Source: Synaphobranchus kaupii
Lineage: Eukaryota; Chordata; Actinopteri; Anguilliformes; Synaphobranchidae
Length of the DNA: 64,000 bases
Direction of reading: 5' to 3'
Assembly (NCBI GenBank): GCA_029718625.1
Contig: CM056397.1
Span: 3,062,590-3,126,589 of the forward strand
Shown here: in pieces, positions 1 through 11,892 of the stretch
Position numbering within the stretch: position 1 is the first letter of the stretch
How the letters are laid out: every line of letters starts with the position of its first letter
Translations under genes and position numbers: made by a program
The notes under the pieces: model-generated
Database searches by the model: none
The model's input: the letters and a program-made list of their open reading frames with translations, nothing else
Told to the model about the DNA's origin: nothing

Positions 1-1020
1 ATATTTCTCTCATGTTCTCCATGGCAACACCATTCCCCAACACACCACTAAAGAGGGAGGTTTGAAAAGCATGACAGTAAAACATACATAAACGTACACT
101 CACAAATTGCAACACAGCCACATACATACTGTAGATCCATAGGACATACATGCACGTGCACACACAGAAAGGCAGACAGACACACACATATGCAAGCACA
201 TGCAGATATAAACATAAACCCTCTCTCTTTGTCTTTCACTCTATTTTTTCCACCTCAGTTAAACTCACATGAACAAAAACAGAGTAACTGTGTGCACAAA
301 TGCAATCCCAACATGCACTCAAGTAACGTTGGTGCAATAACACATTTCGGAATTGGCAGGATCTCAAATACGCTTTTTTTGTAGGTGTGGGCCTACTGTG
401 GGTTATGTAAGTAATATTTAATTGCTAGAAAGGTAAAAACTTTCTAGCAATGTATGACTTACATAAAAAAAATTCTAGTAAAATGTATTGGTAACTTGGG
501 CATATTAAGAGAGCAGGTTAAGATAACTTATAATGCTTGCATCTACTTTATGCTGAAAACAAATTTCACCTAATCTTGGATAAAGAAATAAATTTTCATG
601 ACGCATACAGTATGCTGGCATACATTTCTGCCTGTGGAATTTCTGACTTTGACACATTTGATCCCATTTCTATATGTTTGCAATATCTTTCAATACTCAT
701 GAAGTATATATTGAATGTACATTTTTGGCGCTTTGAGCACCACCAACTGTAGACCTGTTGAGGTCCGTTCTATCAAGATGATATCACAGTGAGCTGCAAT
801 GGATATCTACAAAACTAGTGAGTTCTCAGCGAAACTACCTGGATGGATAGATAGCACACTGGATATGTAGAAAGATATGAAAATTTAATGTTTGGGGGAA
901 CTGCCCCGTTAACATACACCATTATGACAGTTAGACTGAAAGAACTGAAAATAAATAGAACTTGCATTCACTTCCTATTTAAACTGCTGAGCGCTGTCAA
1001 AATGGTAACTATTTAATTCA
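1..1020. other. No gene seen
   Basis: AT-rich DNA with a CA/TG-rich stretch near 85-200 but no long reading frame with recognisable protein sequence, no RNA gene and no clear repeat boundary. It ends at the 5-bp target duplication of the LTR-like element that follows. Confidence 0.5.
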
Positions 1021-1025
1021 CATTG

Positions 1026-2984
1026 TGTCATGGTTTTTGACCCTTTTCCCCTTGCGGTCGGTTTCCTTGGTAGCCACCCGAGGGTGCTGCCCTTTAATGG
1101 ATGTTTGCTCCGCCCCTTCTTGATTGCGGAGCTTCTCTCAGCATCACACCTGTGCGTGGTTACCTTGGAGCAATTTAAGCCCATGTTTTCCTCCGTTCTG
1201 GGCTTTGATATTAATTTGTATTGTCTGGCATTATTTGCTCTGTTTTGTGTGTGGTATTATTTTGCCCTTTCATTGCTTAGCCAATACGATTAGGTCTTGT
1301 TTTTTTTTAAGGAGACCCTTTTGCTCCAGTGGGTTATATTGGAGTAATGCGGGACTTGCCTTTGTGGATATATTAGGACTCTTCCCCCCTGGCTCTTTTC
1401 TGTCTCCGCTTCCTGGTCTTTCCTTTCTTTCCTTGCCTAGACCTTTTGCCTTTTCTGTCTCTTCCTCCTCTCTCTGTCTGCTTTCTTCCATGAAAGTGAG
1501 AGGAGTCTGTTTGTTTGTGGGTGTATTTGTATAGTCATTTCTTACTAAGAGACCGGGCATTTTTATTGTACTGACAGGTAGGGCTTTATTTATTCTGAGA
1601 GGCAGGGCGTGTATTTTCTACTAAACTTGCGTTAGTCATTTAGCCGGTAAATGTCCGGTGCAGCTGTCCTGTTCGTCCTTCGGTACCTGTCTCCGTACAT
1701 GGAGCTTTGGCGATTTTGTTCGGAACTGTAGTTCTGTTTCGTCCTTCTGTACATGTCTTCCTATAGGGAGACCGGGCGATGTTGTGGACATGTTAGCGTA
1801 TGACTGCGAGTCTCTGAAAGTAGCCTTGGAACGTTAGCTCTCTGTTCCTTTCACCTCCTCATTACATTCCCCTTTACTGAGAGGCTAGGGCATGTATTTT
1901 CTACTAAGCTTGTGTTAGTCATTTTGCTAGTAAAGGTATGGGACAGCGGTTTACCGGCAGCTCGCCTGTAAAATGTTTCTCTCTCCTGGGAGATCGGGCG
2001 TTTACCCCCCTTTATGTTTTCTGCATGTGACTACAAGCTTATGGAAGTAGCCGTGGAACGTTGGATCTTTGTTCCTGTCGCCTCATTACATTCCTCTTTA
2101 CTGTGAGGCAGGGCGTTTATTTTCTACTAATCTCGCGTTAGTCATTTAACCGGTAAATGTCTGGTGCAGCTGTCCTGTTCATCCTATTCGGTACCTGTCT
2201 CCGTATATGGAGCTTTGGCGATTTTGTTCGGAACTGTAGTTCTGTTTCGTCCTTCGGTACATGTCTTCCTATTGGGAGACTGGGCGATGTTGTGGACATG
2301 TTTGTGTGTGAGTGCGAGTCTGAGAGTAGCCTTGGAACGTTAGATCTCTGTTCCTTTCGCCTCCTCGTATACTATCTCATATTATTTTGCAGTGTTTGTT
2401 GGCTGTGTGTTTTATTTGTGCCATTATGCTACTCGCCTGTTCTTATGCGTCTCGTTGCCAAGGCAGGGCGTTTAGTATTTCTGGCTTTTTCTTTAGTCAA
2501 TTAGCTCGTAGAAGTAAGGGAGCCCAGTGCTTTGTTCCATTAGCCTTGTTTGGTTTTCTTACTGAGGAACCTGACGTTTGCGCTTCTACTCATTGGCGTG
2601 TGACAGTGAGCCGGTTAGTAGCTTCGGTACGTTTGGTGTGTGTTATTTGTGCCATTATGCTACTCGCCTGTTCTTATGCGTCTCGTTACCGAGGCAGGGC
2701 ATTTATTATTTCTGGCTCTTTCTTTAGTCACTTTGCTCGTAGAAGTAAGGGAGCCCAGTGCTTTGTTCCATTAGCCTTGTTTGGTTTTCTTACTGAGAAA
2801 CCTGGCGTTTGCGCTTCTACTCATTGGCGTGTGACAGTGAGCCGGTTAGTAGTTTTGTTACGTGTGTTCCCTGTCTTGTCTCCTTCCCTTAATTACGGGG
2901 TTTCCCGTCTTAGTGGCCTTGTGCTTAATGAATCCCCTTGCTGCGTTTTGCCCCTCTTACCTCACATGTCACGCCACCATTACA
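1026..2984 (+). mobile_element. LTR-like element copy 1 (TGTCATGG family), probably a solo LTR
   Basis: The element starts TGTCATGG and ends CATTACA (TG...CA ends) and is flanked by an exact 5-bp duplication, CATTG, at 1021-1025 and 2985-2989. Both features are typical of LTR retrotransposon integration. Only one terminal unit is present, with no gag, pol or second LTR, so a solo LTR formed by LTR-LTR recombination is the simplest reading. A promoter-like region lies near 1160-1190, with a weak TATA equivalent (AATTTAAGCC). The rest is a degenerate series of modules of about 250-270 bp (around 1590-1850 and 2110-2365, with a shorter one between) containing short inverted repeats followed by GGGCG-like motifs. 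The reading frames inside (for example 2387-3019) follow the repeats and resemble no known protein. The parent family is unknown. Confidence 0.8.
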
Positions 2985-2989
2985 CATTG

Positions 2990-4129
2990 GTTTCTAGCAA
3001 ATCTAGCCAATTCGATTAGATTATTTTGCGAAATGGAATCTACCTTTTTGTTAAATGGACCTGTTTTATTGCATGGCACCTGACCTCCGGAAATTTCTTT
3101 GATGAAAATCTCTGTGAGAAGAATCCTTCTCCTTTCACTGCATATGTCCACATTCACCCTTCTTGGCACACTAGCTCATCCTGGCATCTTAACATGACAG
3201 TTTCAGGTCACTGGCTTTGGGGTGTTTATATTCATAATGTAAATGATAACTAGGTTAGTTCATTAGCCTAATCTTACCTGCAGTGCAGAAACAACACTAC
3301 TCCTCGATGGTGTTGTTTATCAGCAACATCGGTAATTAGCTGGTGCAGTTTCTCCAGCGGTAGACTTTAATTGACCTCGAGTCTAATCACGTTTTCATTT
3401 TTACACACTTATTTCTTGCACATACCGCTCAATTCCATATTTCAAACCTTTATGTCTGCTTTGAGGAAATTGCTCTCGTTTTTCCAAAATTAACGTTACC
3501 CGAGTATCTCGGAAAGAGCCACCGTGGTCATTGTTTACAATTGTTTTCAAGTTCTGACTTGAAATCCTAACCTACTGTAGCCTACAATATAGCTACTATA
3601 GTAACAGCTACGGCTACTTCTGCAAGTCTTCGCAGTGACAGTCAATGAAGCCTACAGTGAAGTCTTTCCATTAAACTTGATGTTATATCAGTTTAGAAAA
3701 TAGAAACTACCGGAGAATCAGATGTTTAATAGTGTTATGAACGTTAGGGCTCGCTCTCACTTGAGCTGGAGGATGCAGCAAGGAAGGACACTTTTCAGAG
3801 CCAGATGCTTGAATGTCGTTTCTACGTAGTTCTCATGTAGTGATCAAAGAAAGCACCCAGGGTGGCATAACCGAGGATCTCCTGATTAGTCTTGGCCATT
3901 TTGTTTATTAGTTGATCAATAGGTATAAAAGCTAGAGGAGTTTGAGTTTCAGCTTAGATTGAATAGTTCCCTATGGGATGGAACGTTCAAAACGTAAAGC
4001 TAGTCCAACTTTGGAACATTAACCAAGAGGGGCGGGACTTAGTGATAGGTCAATTACAAGTGGGAAAGTCACAGATAATTTTGCTACCCGAGTTGTGACG
4101 TTTCACCACTGAACTTTTACCTCTCTATG
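2990..4129. other. No gene seen
   Basis: Mostly AT-rich sequence with no recognisable coding exon, RNA gene or transposon terminus that I could pair. Confidence 0.45.
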
Positions 4130-4740
4130 TTAAGTTCTGATAAGGACCCAAACGCAGACCACAAGTAGCAGGCAAAAAACGTTGTTTATTCAGTCCGAGT
4201 TCAGAAGCCAGGTAATCAGAGATAGAGACAGTACAAAATCAAAATCCAAAAGAATAGTCAAAAAACCAGAAAAACACGGCAAACAAAACAGAAGGAAAAG
4301 GCAGGCTCGAAGTCGTACGAAAGGGTGTCTCAGGAATCTCAAATAACAAAGGCTTACAAATAATCGGCACAATGAAATTGATCAACATTCTGACAACAAA
4401 TGACTGCACACTGAGGGTATATAAACACTGGGGAAGGATAAGACAAGGAGGTCCAGGTGTGAGAGAGGGCGGGGTTACAAACAAGACAAAGGTGATAACA
4501 ATGGGAATAGATAATGCAATAATGGGGAAGTAACAAAGACGTGGACCAGATTCACGAAAACACATTGAAGACAACACAGCCTGGATCAGAGGCAGACTCG
4601 TGCTCAGATCGGTAGGCGGAGTTACAGGTTAGAGACAGGTGCAGTCAATATGCGAAGGCAGCAGGAGTCAGGTAGAGCACACGAGAATGGAATGTTAAAG
4701 CGTAGAAGATATGTTAGTATCAATTAGTAAATAACTCAAA
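4130..4740. repeat. Unclassified interspersed repeat
   Basis: The opening, around 4135-4200 (a GATAAGGACCCAAACGCAGAC block, then a TTTATTCAG block), resembles the ends of teleost repeats I have seen as LTR or non-autonomous elements. The right boundary is not visible and no direct or inverted terminal repeat was found. The reading frames here look like chance frames. The call rests on general resemblance only. Confidence 0.3.
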
Positions 4741-4751
4741 TACGGGGGTTA

Positions 4752-5290
4752 ATCAATCAATCAATCAATATTTATTTATATAGCGCATTTCACAACAAGT
4801 TGTCACAATGCACTTCACAGCAAAACAGCAAAACCCAGCCTAAACTCCCCACAAGAGCAAGCCAAAGGCAACAGTGGCAAGAAAAAACTCCCTGGTGTAA
4901 CTAGGAAGAAACCTTGGAAGGAACCAGACTCAATGGGGGAACCCATCCTCCTCTGGTCGGCTCAGGGTCTAGGGCTTAAGGACCAACATGGTCAAAACAG
5001 CCAATGTCCATGATAATATAATTTGCAGCAGCTAGATGACAGTCCAGATGTGGTGGCAGTGATGGTGGGGAACCGGGCACCGATGGCGGCGGGAGCAGCT
5101 GGCAGCGGTGGTAAGGAGGGGAGGGGCAAGCGGCAACGGACAGGAAGCCGGACAGCAACTCTCGAGATGCGGGGCATAAGCCCCGCCGGCAGAATGTAAA
5201 AAAAAGAGAGAGAGAAAACAGTTAGGGGAAGTGTAATAGAGCAGCAGGAGCACCAACTGGAGGGGTGGGGGTGGTTTAGTTTAGTAACAC
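4752..5290 (-). repeat. Retroposon 3' region with TTGA-repeat tail
   Basis: Read on the minus strand, this ends in GCGCTATATAAATAAATATT followed by four TTGA/ATTG units at 4752-4772, a common 3' end of fish LINEs and SINEs. Similar GCGCTATATAAAT ends occur at the 5S-derived SINE near 23480, and a GATTGATTG tail occurs near 18625. The body (4790-4990) has the mixed A/C-rich sequence often seen upstream of such tails. The frames in 4976-5256 are compositional, not convincing genes. The 5' end is not visible. Confidence 0.5.
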
Positions 5291-5606
5291 ATATACATTA
5301 GTAGATTTAGTAAGTGTAATCTAAACTAGATAACCACAAGTGCAATAAGTAATTGTTAGTATTATCTACAGTTTAATATAAAAAGACTGAAGAAAGAATA
5401 CGAGACACGAAGGAAGGCAGAAATCCCGAATACTTCCGAAATCACCCGAATAGTGCCAGCACGATACAGGGGAGTGACAACTCGGAACACAGCACACAGA
5501 CAGAGGGGATCAGAGGGAAATGTAAATAGTACAGGAACCAGGGCTATGGGAATGAATATGAAAAATAATAAAGTAACAGAAAATAATACACAATTAACAC
5601 AGGACC

Positions 5607-6003
5607 CTAATCCTTCAAGTGCTCCTCGGAATCTCCTATTTCCCAGTAGCAAAATCGAAATTCCAGAAAATGTGATAGATTCATGTATGACAATGCAACC
5701 AGGCAGCATATTATCATATTGATGGTCATGCACACACAGCAACTATTTATTAAAATATACTTTAATATATGATAAATTGCTCTCCTCATATGTTTCCTTT
5801 CCTCTTCTTTCTCATGCAGAAAGTGATAGCAGCTCTCCTTGTGTTTTTTTCCGGTAAAAGATCAAAAGAAACATTTAGCCTACTTTCTAGACCTCCATGT
5901 TTGCTGGTAGCCTAATTCCGATTTCGGAGCATGTGAATTCGTCAACATCGTATTTACGATTTGGAAACTGGGAAATAGGAGCTTCTGAGGAGCACTTGAA
6001 GGC
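5607..6003. repeat. Short fold-back (inverted repeat) element
   Basis: About 37 bp starting CTTCAAGTGCTCCTC at 5607-5643 recurs inverted at about 5966-6003, with a spacer of some 320 bp. This is a stem-loop arrangement typical of fold-back MITEs. I could not identify a target duplication, so the ends are approximate and the superfamily is unknown. No coding capacity. Confidence 0.55.
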
Positions 6004-7840
6004 AGCATCGTTTTGACCATGTCGGGCTATCCCGCATCACGTGGTTTCATGAGAAACAATAGCAGAACACACCCATTTGAAAGAGTACAGTGCCCCTGGG
6101 ACCACAGTGCATAAAATAACAACAATAAACAATTAAAAAATACAAAAAATAAATAAATACAGGGATTAGCCTAACATAAAAAAAGACAATGAACAATAAA
6201 TGCTAAATATAAATTTTTCCTGCTTCAGGGATTTATTTCAAAGTTAGATTGGACCGCATATGCGCTGTAAACGTGGTCTCACCTAGCGGGCAGTTCTCCC
6301 GCCAAATCTTACCCCAAAATTGCATTCCGCTGCACTAAAATTTAACTGGGCTGCTCCCTTTGACGGACACACCCCCAAACAGTGGCTTCCCTCCCACTTC
6401 AGCGCATGGCGAGTCACAAAATTACCAAACGGGCTCAGATGCGTGCACATCCGTGATGAAATTTGAACTTCACCAGTGATGGCTCACCAATGGCCAGAAA
6501 ATAGAGCCCCAAATTTGCACGTTCGCTGCTTGATCTGGACTGACACACCTCCACCAGCAACTCTCCGCCCACGTCGGTGCACGGCGAGTCAAACAGGCTC
6601 AGGAGCGCGAAAATACATTCCGAAAATGTCACTTTGCCAATGCGCTGGCTCGCCACCCACCATGCGCCAGCCGGAAAATAGAGCCCACCTCAAAGCATGG
6701 AAGAAAAATACCAGTGTATAGGCACTGTAACCAGTGCCTATACAAAAGTGAGACAAGCAACCTGTATGAGGTGAAACAAAGACATTTATTTCATTTGTTA
6801 ATTAATATGTAGCACAGGGAATACAATAGAATCCACTGTTTTGTCAATGGTTTCAATTAGACATCTTTGTTTCACCTAATACAGTCTGCTCTCCTCGTCT
6901 TTGTATGAATTATGTCTCTGAGCCAATTGTCAAGCAACCTCCATCACCACCATTTTGATTGTTCTGCTAACTATAACAGATCTAGCTGTCTGTTCTTTTT
7001 ACCTCTACCCATAGAGTCATTTCGCTCTTACACTTCCTTGTCACCCCTTGATTTTACCCAGGGGCCTGATAGCCAGATTTTCACATGGCACCATAATGTG
7101 GAAATACCATAATGGTTTTCAGTGGAGGCTATCTGGTGCCATACATCAGAGTTGACCACATGGCAGTCCGGCAAGAGCCACTCTGCTGCCAACAGAAATT
7201 TTTCAGCTTTTTTAGCACCACTGTAATTTTCTCCATGTGCAACAAATCCCCTGAGGTTGGTGGGCTATTCGGCGAAGGAAATATAACAAATGCTAGCTAG
7301 CGCTCTAGCTTTACGCCACTCTCTGAGCTGCCTGGTCATTGTACCCCAACAAACTTATGTGGCAAGTTTGTTCTACCGCATCTATTCTTCCTGTCTGTAG
7401 GCGCCCTTAGTTGACAGCAGTGCTGTATCAGTGTGAAGTGGGGTTTTGCGTGTGAGGGTCGCCCGTTTGTCTTTTTGTTGTCAAATTGGCAGTTTTTTAG
7501 TACTAGTGCTCGCTAGAAGCTGCAGAACTGATTCCCCATTCAAAGTGCACTGTCAGAGCCTGTGGGATCCCACCGCCTGGGCCATGTACTCAGTACCAGC
7601 CATGCAGCCCTGAGATTCGGGGCTGCACTCTGCTGCCCACTGTCTCCGCCGAGGCACTGTTTGCGCATCACGCCGCCATGTTTGCGTAGTTCTTGTCAAC
7701 GCCCATTAAAATGCCATTCTTCACATTCGGTTGCGTGACTGAAACTCAGCTCAGGACAGAAGCGCTCAATGTTTTTGCTGCTTGCAGTGTACAAAGAAAA
7801 CATTTACTGTGAAGATTGAATCGGTGATATTTTTATTTGC
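6004..7840. other. No gene seen
   Basis: No convincing exon or RNA gene. 6230-6700 is locally GC-rich with a recurring AAAATAGAGCCC-type motif (6495-6510 and 6675-6688), suggesting an old duplicated repeat. A small inverted repeat around an AGGTGAAACAAAGA core lies at about 6768-6785 and 6863-6878. Confidence 0.4.
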
Positions 7841-7849
7841 GTATGCATT

Positions 7850-8340
7850 CAGACTGACCCCCAGGCCTTATACTTTTTTATTTGGTTCTTCACGTTGTTC
7901 ATACAGACTCTGTGGACATTTAGCTTTATTTAATCCTATTTGTATCCCTCAATTTTTATCATCTTACCATTCTTTCAAGATCATTCAGATCCTTCTGTCT
8001 TTGCTTGTGGACTGCCCTTTTCAATTCAAACCACAAATTTTCAATCAGGTTCAAGTCTGGGGATTAAGCTGGCCACTGCAAAGCAGTCTTTTTGTGCTTA
8101 GTTAACCATTTCTTGTTTGATTTTGAGGTATGCAAAGTTGAGCTTCCTGGCAGAGAGAACCAGGTTTTGGTCAAAATGTCTTGGTACTTACATTCACCTT
8201 AACAAGCCCCAGGACAAGTAGATGCAAAACAACCCCAGAACCACACCATATTTCTCCGTAGGCATGAAGTTCTTTTCAACAAAGCGTCTTCCAACACCAA
8301 ACCCAAAAAGCTCCTTGTTCCAATCAAAGTTAGAATCAGT
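7850..8340 (-). pseudogene. Decayed Tc1/mariner transposase relic
   Basis: Minus-strand translation in shifting frames gives a recognisable DLNLIENLWFELK stretch near 8030-8065, which matches the region of the third catalytic acidic residue of Tc1 transposases. Upstream (8194-8345) are degraded segments with PTEKYGVV-like sequence that fit the middle of the catalytic domain. Stops and frameshifts are frequent, the N-terminal DNA-binding part is not seen and I found no paired termini. It would once have encoded the DDE enzyme that cuts and pastes the element at TA sites. Confidence 0.65.
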
Positions 8341-8459
8341 GGACACTAGTGAGGATTGGGGACACAAATGGGGTGTGGAGGATAGTACCCTCCCTTGTTG
8401 GAGAGAATTTTCCAAAACAGCTTTTTATCTCTCTGAAGTGAGATAATCTTAAAATAGAG

Positions 8460-9670
8460 ACACTATTCTCCCACATTGCAAAAGCAGCACTTAAGCCTAT
8501 TTGAAAGCAGACTGAGACTCAATTGTAACAAATAATCATCATTGTTCTATTTAGGTATATAGATGCCCTGCATATGCCTTTTGAAATAGCAAAGAACAAT
8601 ATACACAATATAAATGAGCAATAGTTATTCTTTGACTTGAGCAAATATGAAAATAAAAGTATGCTTGCTACTGTAGACAATGTAAATCTGTGGTGCATAT
8701 GCCCTTTGAAAGTGCAAGCAAAGAGCAATATATACAATATAAAAGAATACTAACATTGATGACACGCCCAAAAACATATTGATATTCTCAGAGAATATTG
8801 ACTGAGATAAACTCTTATCTGGTAGTGCAGAGTACTCTCTGCCACCCTGTGGCAAAACTTTAGGCAGCAATGTAGGTATTTGCACATATCTCCTGAGATG
8901 CAATTTCTTCAATGATTTCAGCAAAGAATTAATTAATTTGGTCCAATTAATCTGGACGGAGGTAGACAGGGAGATGTGTCACCCTAATATTTTCATATGA
9001 ATTGGCCCCCAGACTACACAAGACGTTTGACTACACAAGACTCATTGGACCAGCAGTGTGTCTCCGCCAAAGTTGAAATGAAACCCACGCCTATGATTGC
9101 AGATAATGTTAACAGGTGATTGCTGCTAACATTATCAAGTGTGCAAACTCTGCAAACCTTTATGAAATATAGAATAGCCTAATAATAATAATCAATATCT
9201 TAAATAGAAATAGCTTAAAATCAATGCACAATTTAATAGGCTACAGTCAATGATTGATATACAGAAATGCTAAATAGTTGAGAGCTATTTTAAGAGCTAA
9301 CAACAGAAGGCTTGTATTGATGGCTGTCAATGACAACTCCATTGAACTAAAATAATTGTAACATATTAAGCTATGAATTACTGAATCTATAACATTAAAC
9401 TATCAAAACATAAAGGAAAAATAGAAATGTAAAATGGTTAGTTATCAATTTTATATCACGTGACAATGGTTTTGCAGGGATAATATCAGAAAACCTGACC
9501 ATATATGGATATTTGGATATCACTGGGTGGAGTTGATAAGCTTGTTCACGTGCGCATAATATTAGGATCATTTCTGTTTTATAACCGCATCATGTGTATG
9601 AACATTTATTTCTGCGCATTGCTTTTCATAAAAATTAATTCTTAGGAACGTTGTAGGAAATGATCGTACA
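8460..9670. other. No gene seen
   Basis: AT-rich DNA. The stretches 8560-8620 and 8690-8745 resemble one another (each has a GCATATGCC motif and an AGCAATATA-type motif), suggesting a local duplication. No reading frame with recognisable content. Confidence 0.4.
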
Positions 9671-9676
9671 TCGTAC

Positions 9677-11611
9677 TGTCATGGTTTTCAACCCTGTTTC
9701 CCCATGCGGTCGTTTTCCTCGGTGGCCACGCGAGGGCGCTGCCCTTTTTGGTAGATGCTTGCTCCGCCCTGCTGAGTTGGCGGAGCTTCTGTTAATGCAT
9801 TTACACCTGTTCATAGTCACCGGAGAGTTATATAAGCCTTCCGTCTCCTTCGTTCGGTGCTTCGACATTAATTGTTAATTGTTAATTGTTATGTACTGTG
9901 GTGTATTGTTGGCTGTGAGTTCTCGTACCATTTTGGCTTCTTGCCTATTTTTAAACGTCTCGTTGTTGAGGCAGGGCTTATTTCTTACTGGCTTAGTAGT
10001 TGATTATCTCGTAGAAGTTTGGGACCGTAAAATCTCTGCTCTATTTCGCCATAGTGTGCTTTTTCTCCGTGTTTGGAGATTTGGGCGTTTCTGTTGGGAA
10101 CTTTAGTCCAGTTCGCCCCTAGGTGCATGTCGTCTCATGTGAGATTGGGCGTTTGCGCTTCTGCTGGGCTGCTTAGCTTGTGGAAGTGTAGAGTAGTTGT
10201 TCTTTGTCCCCCTTCGCCTGTTATTTGGTTTTCTTACTGAGACCTGGCGTTTTGCTTCTACTCAATTCCGTGTTACTGTGAGCCAGTAAGTAGCCTTGGT
10301 ACGTTTTTCCCTGTTTGGTCTCCTTCTCGTGGACTGCGTTCCCCTTTGTTGTGAGTCAGGGTTTTTTCATTTATATTGAGGCTGTCGTGCTATTATGTTT
10401 GCGTAGGTCTTTTGTTGCAGCTGTCCTGTTTGCCTTTTTGCCTGCGAGACGATTTTGTTGCGAACTGTTGTTCTGTTTCGTTCTCCAGGTGTGTTGTCTC
10501 CTTATGTGGAGCTTGGGCGATGCTGTGGACGTGCTTGTGTTTGACTGCGTGTTTTTAATAATAGCCTCGGAACGTTAGCTCTCTGTTCCATTTCGCCTCG
10601 TTACATTTTTTCATTAGTGAGAGGCTAGGGCGGTTGTTTTATATCTAGCTTGCGTTAGTCTGTGGATAGTAAGTTATGGGACGACGGTGCTTCGTCGGCT
10701 CACCTGTAAAATGTTTCTCTCTCTTGGGAGATCGGGTGTTTACCCTCTTGGTTTTATTCATTGGACTGCGATATCGCCAGGGAACGTTAAATCTCTGTTC
10801 CTGTTCGCCTCGTTACATTTCCCCTTATTTAGAGGCAGGGCTTGTTTTTGTGTTTGTGCTTGTCAGTCAGATAGCCTATAGTTTCTGTGCAGCTGTCCTT
10901 TCGTCTTTTGTGCTTGTTCTCCGGGTATGGAGTTTTGGGCTATTCTGTTCAGAACTTAGTTCTGTTTGCCCTTCGGTGCTATTTGTCTCTTAGTAAGACC
11001 GGACGATGTTGTGGACATGTTTGCGTATGACTGCGAGTCTCAAACTATGCCTTGGAACATTAATTACCTGTTCCTTTGCCTCATTACATTCCTCCTGTCT
11101 GAGAGGTTAGGGCGTGGCTGTTTTAAGCTTGGTCATTTTTGCTGGTAAGGTTATGGGACTGCGGTTCTCCGTCGGCTCGCCTGTAAAATGTTTCTTCCCC
11201 CTGGGAGATCGGGCGTTTACCCTCCTTTTGGTTCCGCATTTGACTGTTAGTTCCAGCTTATGTATTTAGCCACGTAACATTATATCTGTCCTTTCTCCTC
11301 CATTAAATCATATTCATTATTTGTTGACTACTGTTTATTTGTTTGTGCCTTTACGCTACTCGCCCGTTCTGATTTGTCTCGTTACCGAGACAGGGCACGT
11401 ATTTATTTCTGGCTGTTCTGATCCCTGTCCTAGCGCTCTAGTTACTTGGCGTTTTGACAGTTAGCCGGTTAGTAGCGTCTGTCGTGGTGTTTGTGTTCCT
11501 TGTCTTGTCTCCTCCCTTATCTGCGGGTATCCCGCCTTAGTGGCCTAAGGGCTTAATGATTCCCCTTGCTGCGATTGGCTCCTCCCACCTCACACATCAC
11601 GCCCCCTTACA
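9677..11611 (+). mobile_element. LTR-like element copy 2 (TGTCATGG family)
   Basis: Begins TGTCATGG and ends CTTACA, with an exact 5-bp duplication, CGTAC, at 9672-9676 and 11612-11616. The head (9677-9860) matches the other copies closely, including the GCGGTCGTTTTCCTCGG and GAGGGCGCTGCC blocks. The middle is an array of short inverted repeats each followed by a GGGCG-like motif, and the tail carries the shared ATTGGCTCCTCC block. No coding sequence. Copy 4 at 24199 is the closest relative by eye, sharing long blocks such as the one starting CTTGCGTTAGTCTGTGGATA. Confidence 0.82.
9829..9836 (+). promoter_or_regulatory. TATA box of LTR-like element
   Basis: TATATAAG lies about 150 bp inside the left end, followed by a conserved CCTTCCGTCTCCTTCGTTCG stretch. 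The same position holds TTTATAAG in copy 4 (24351-24358) and, on the minus strand, TATATAAG in copy 3 (15825-15832). Conservation of position fits a U3 core promoter of an LTR; transcription itself is not shown. Confidence 0.55.
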
Positions 11612-11892
11612 CGTACATCACATTTAGGATTTTATAAATGAAGCCCTAGATGCTTATTTTTGTTGATTGCCTTCAACTGAGGCATTTTTTCTGGAAATCT
11701 GTCCAAAAAGCCTATAGGCATGTAAGCAACGTCTTATAGGTGATTTGGAGAATTTGTGCCTCCATGATGCAACCAAGTTTTGTAGTCCTTCAAACGTGAC
11801 CCACAGATGTATATTTACTTCCCAAACCATCTGCCTGAAAGATGCACTTCCGTTGTCAACCAGGCAGGTTTACCACTTTTCTGTGGTTTTAA

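Noticed and set aside
2387..3019. 210-codon plus-strand frame with internal amino acid repeats
   Set aside because: Lies in the repeated modules of an LTR-like element; related frames in other copies are shifted or broken, so there is no sign of protein-level conservation.
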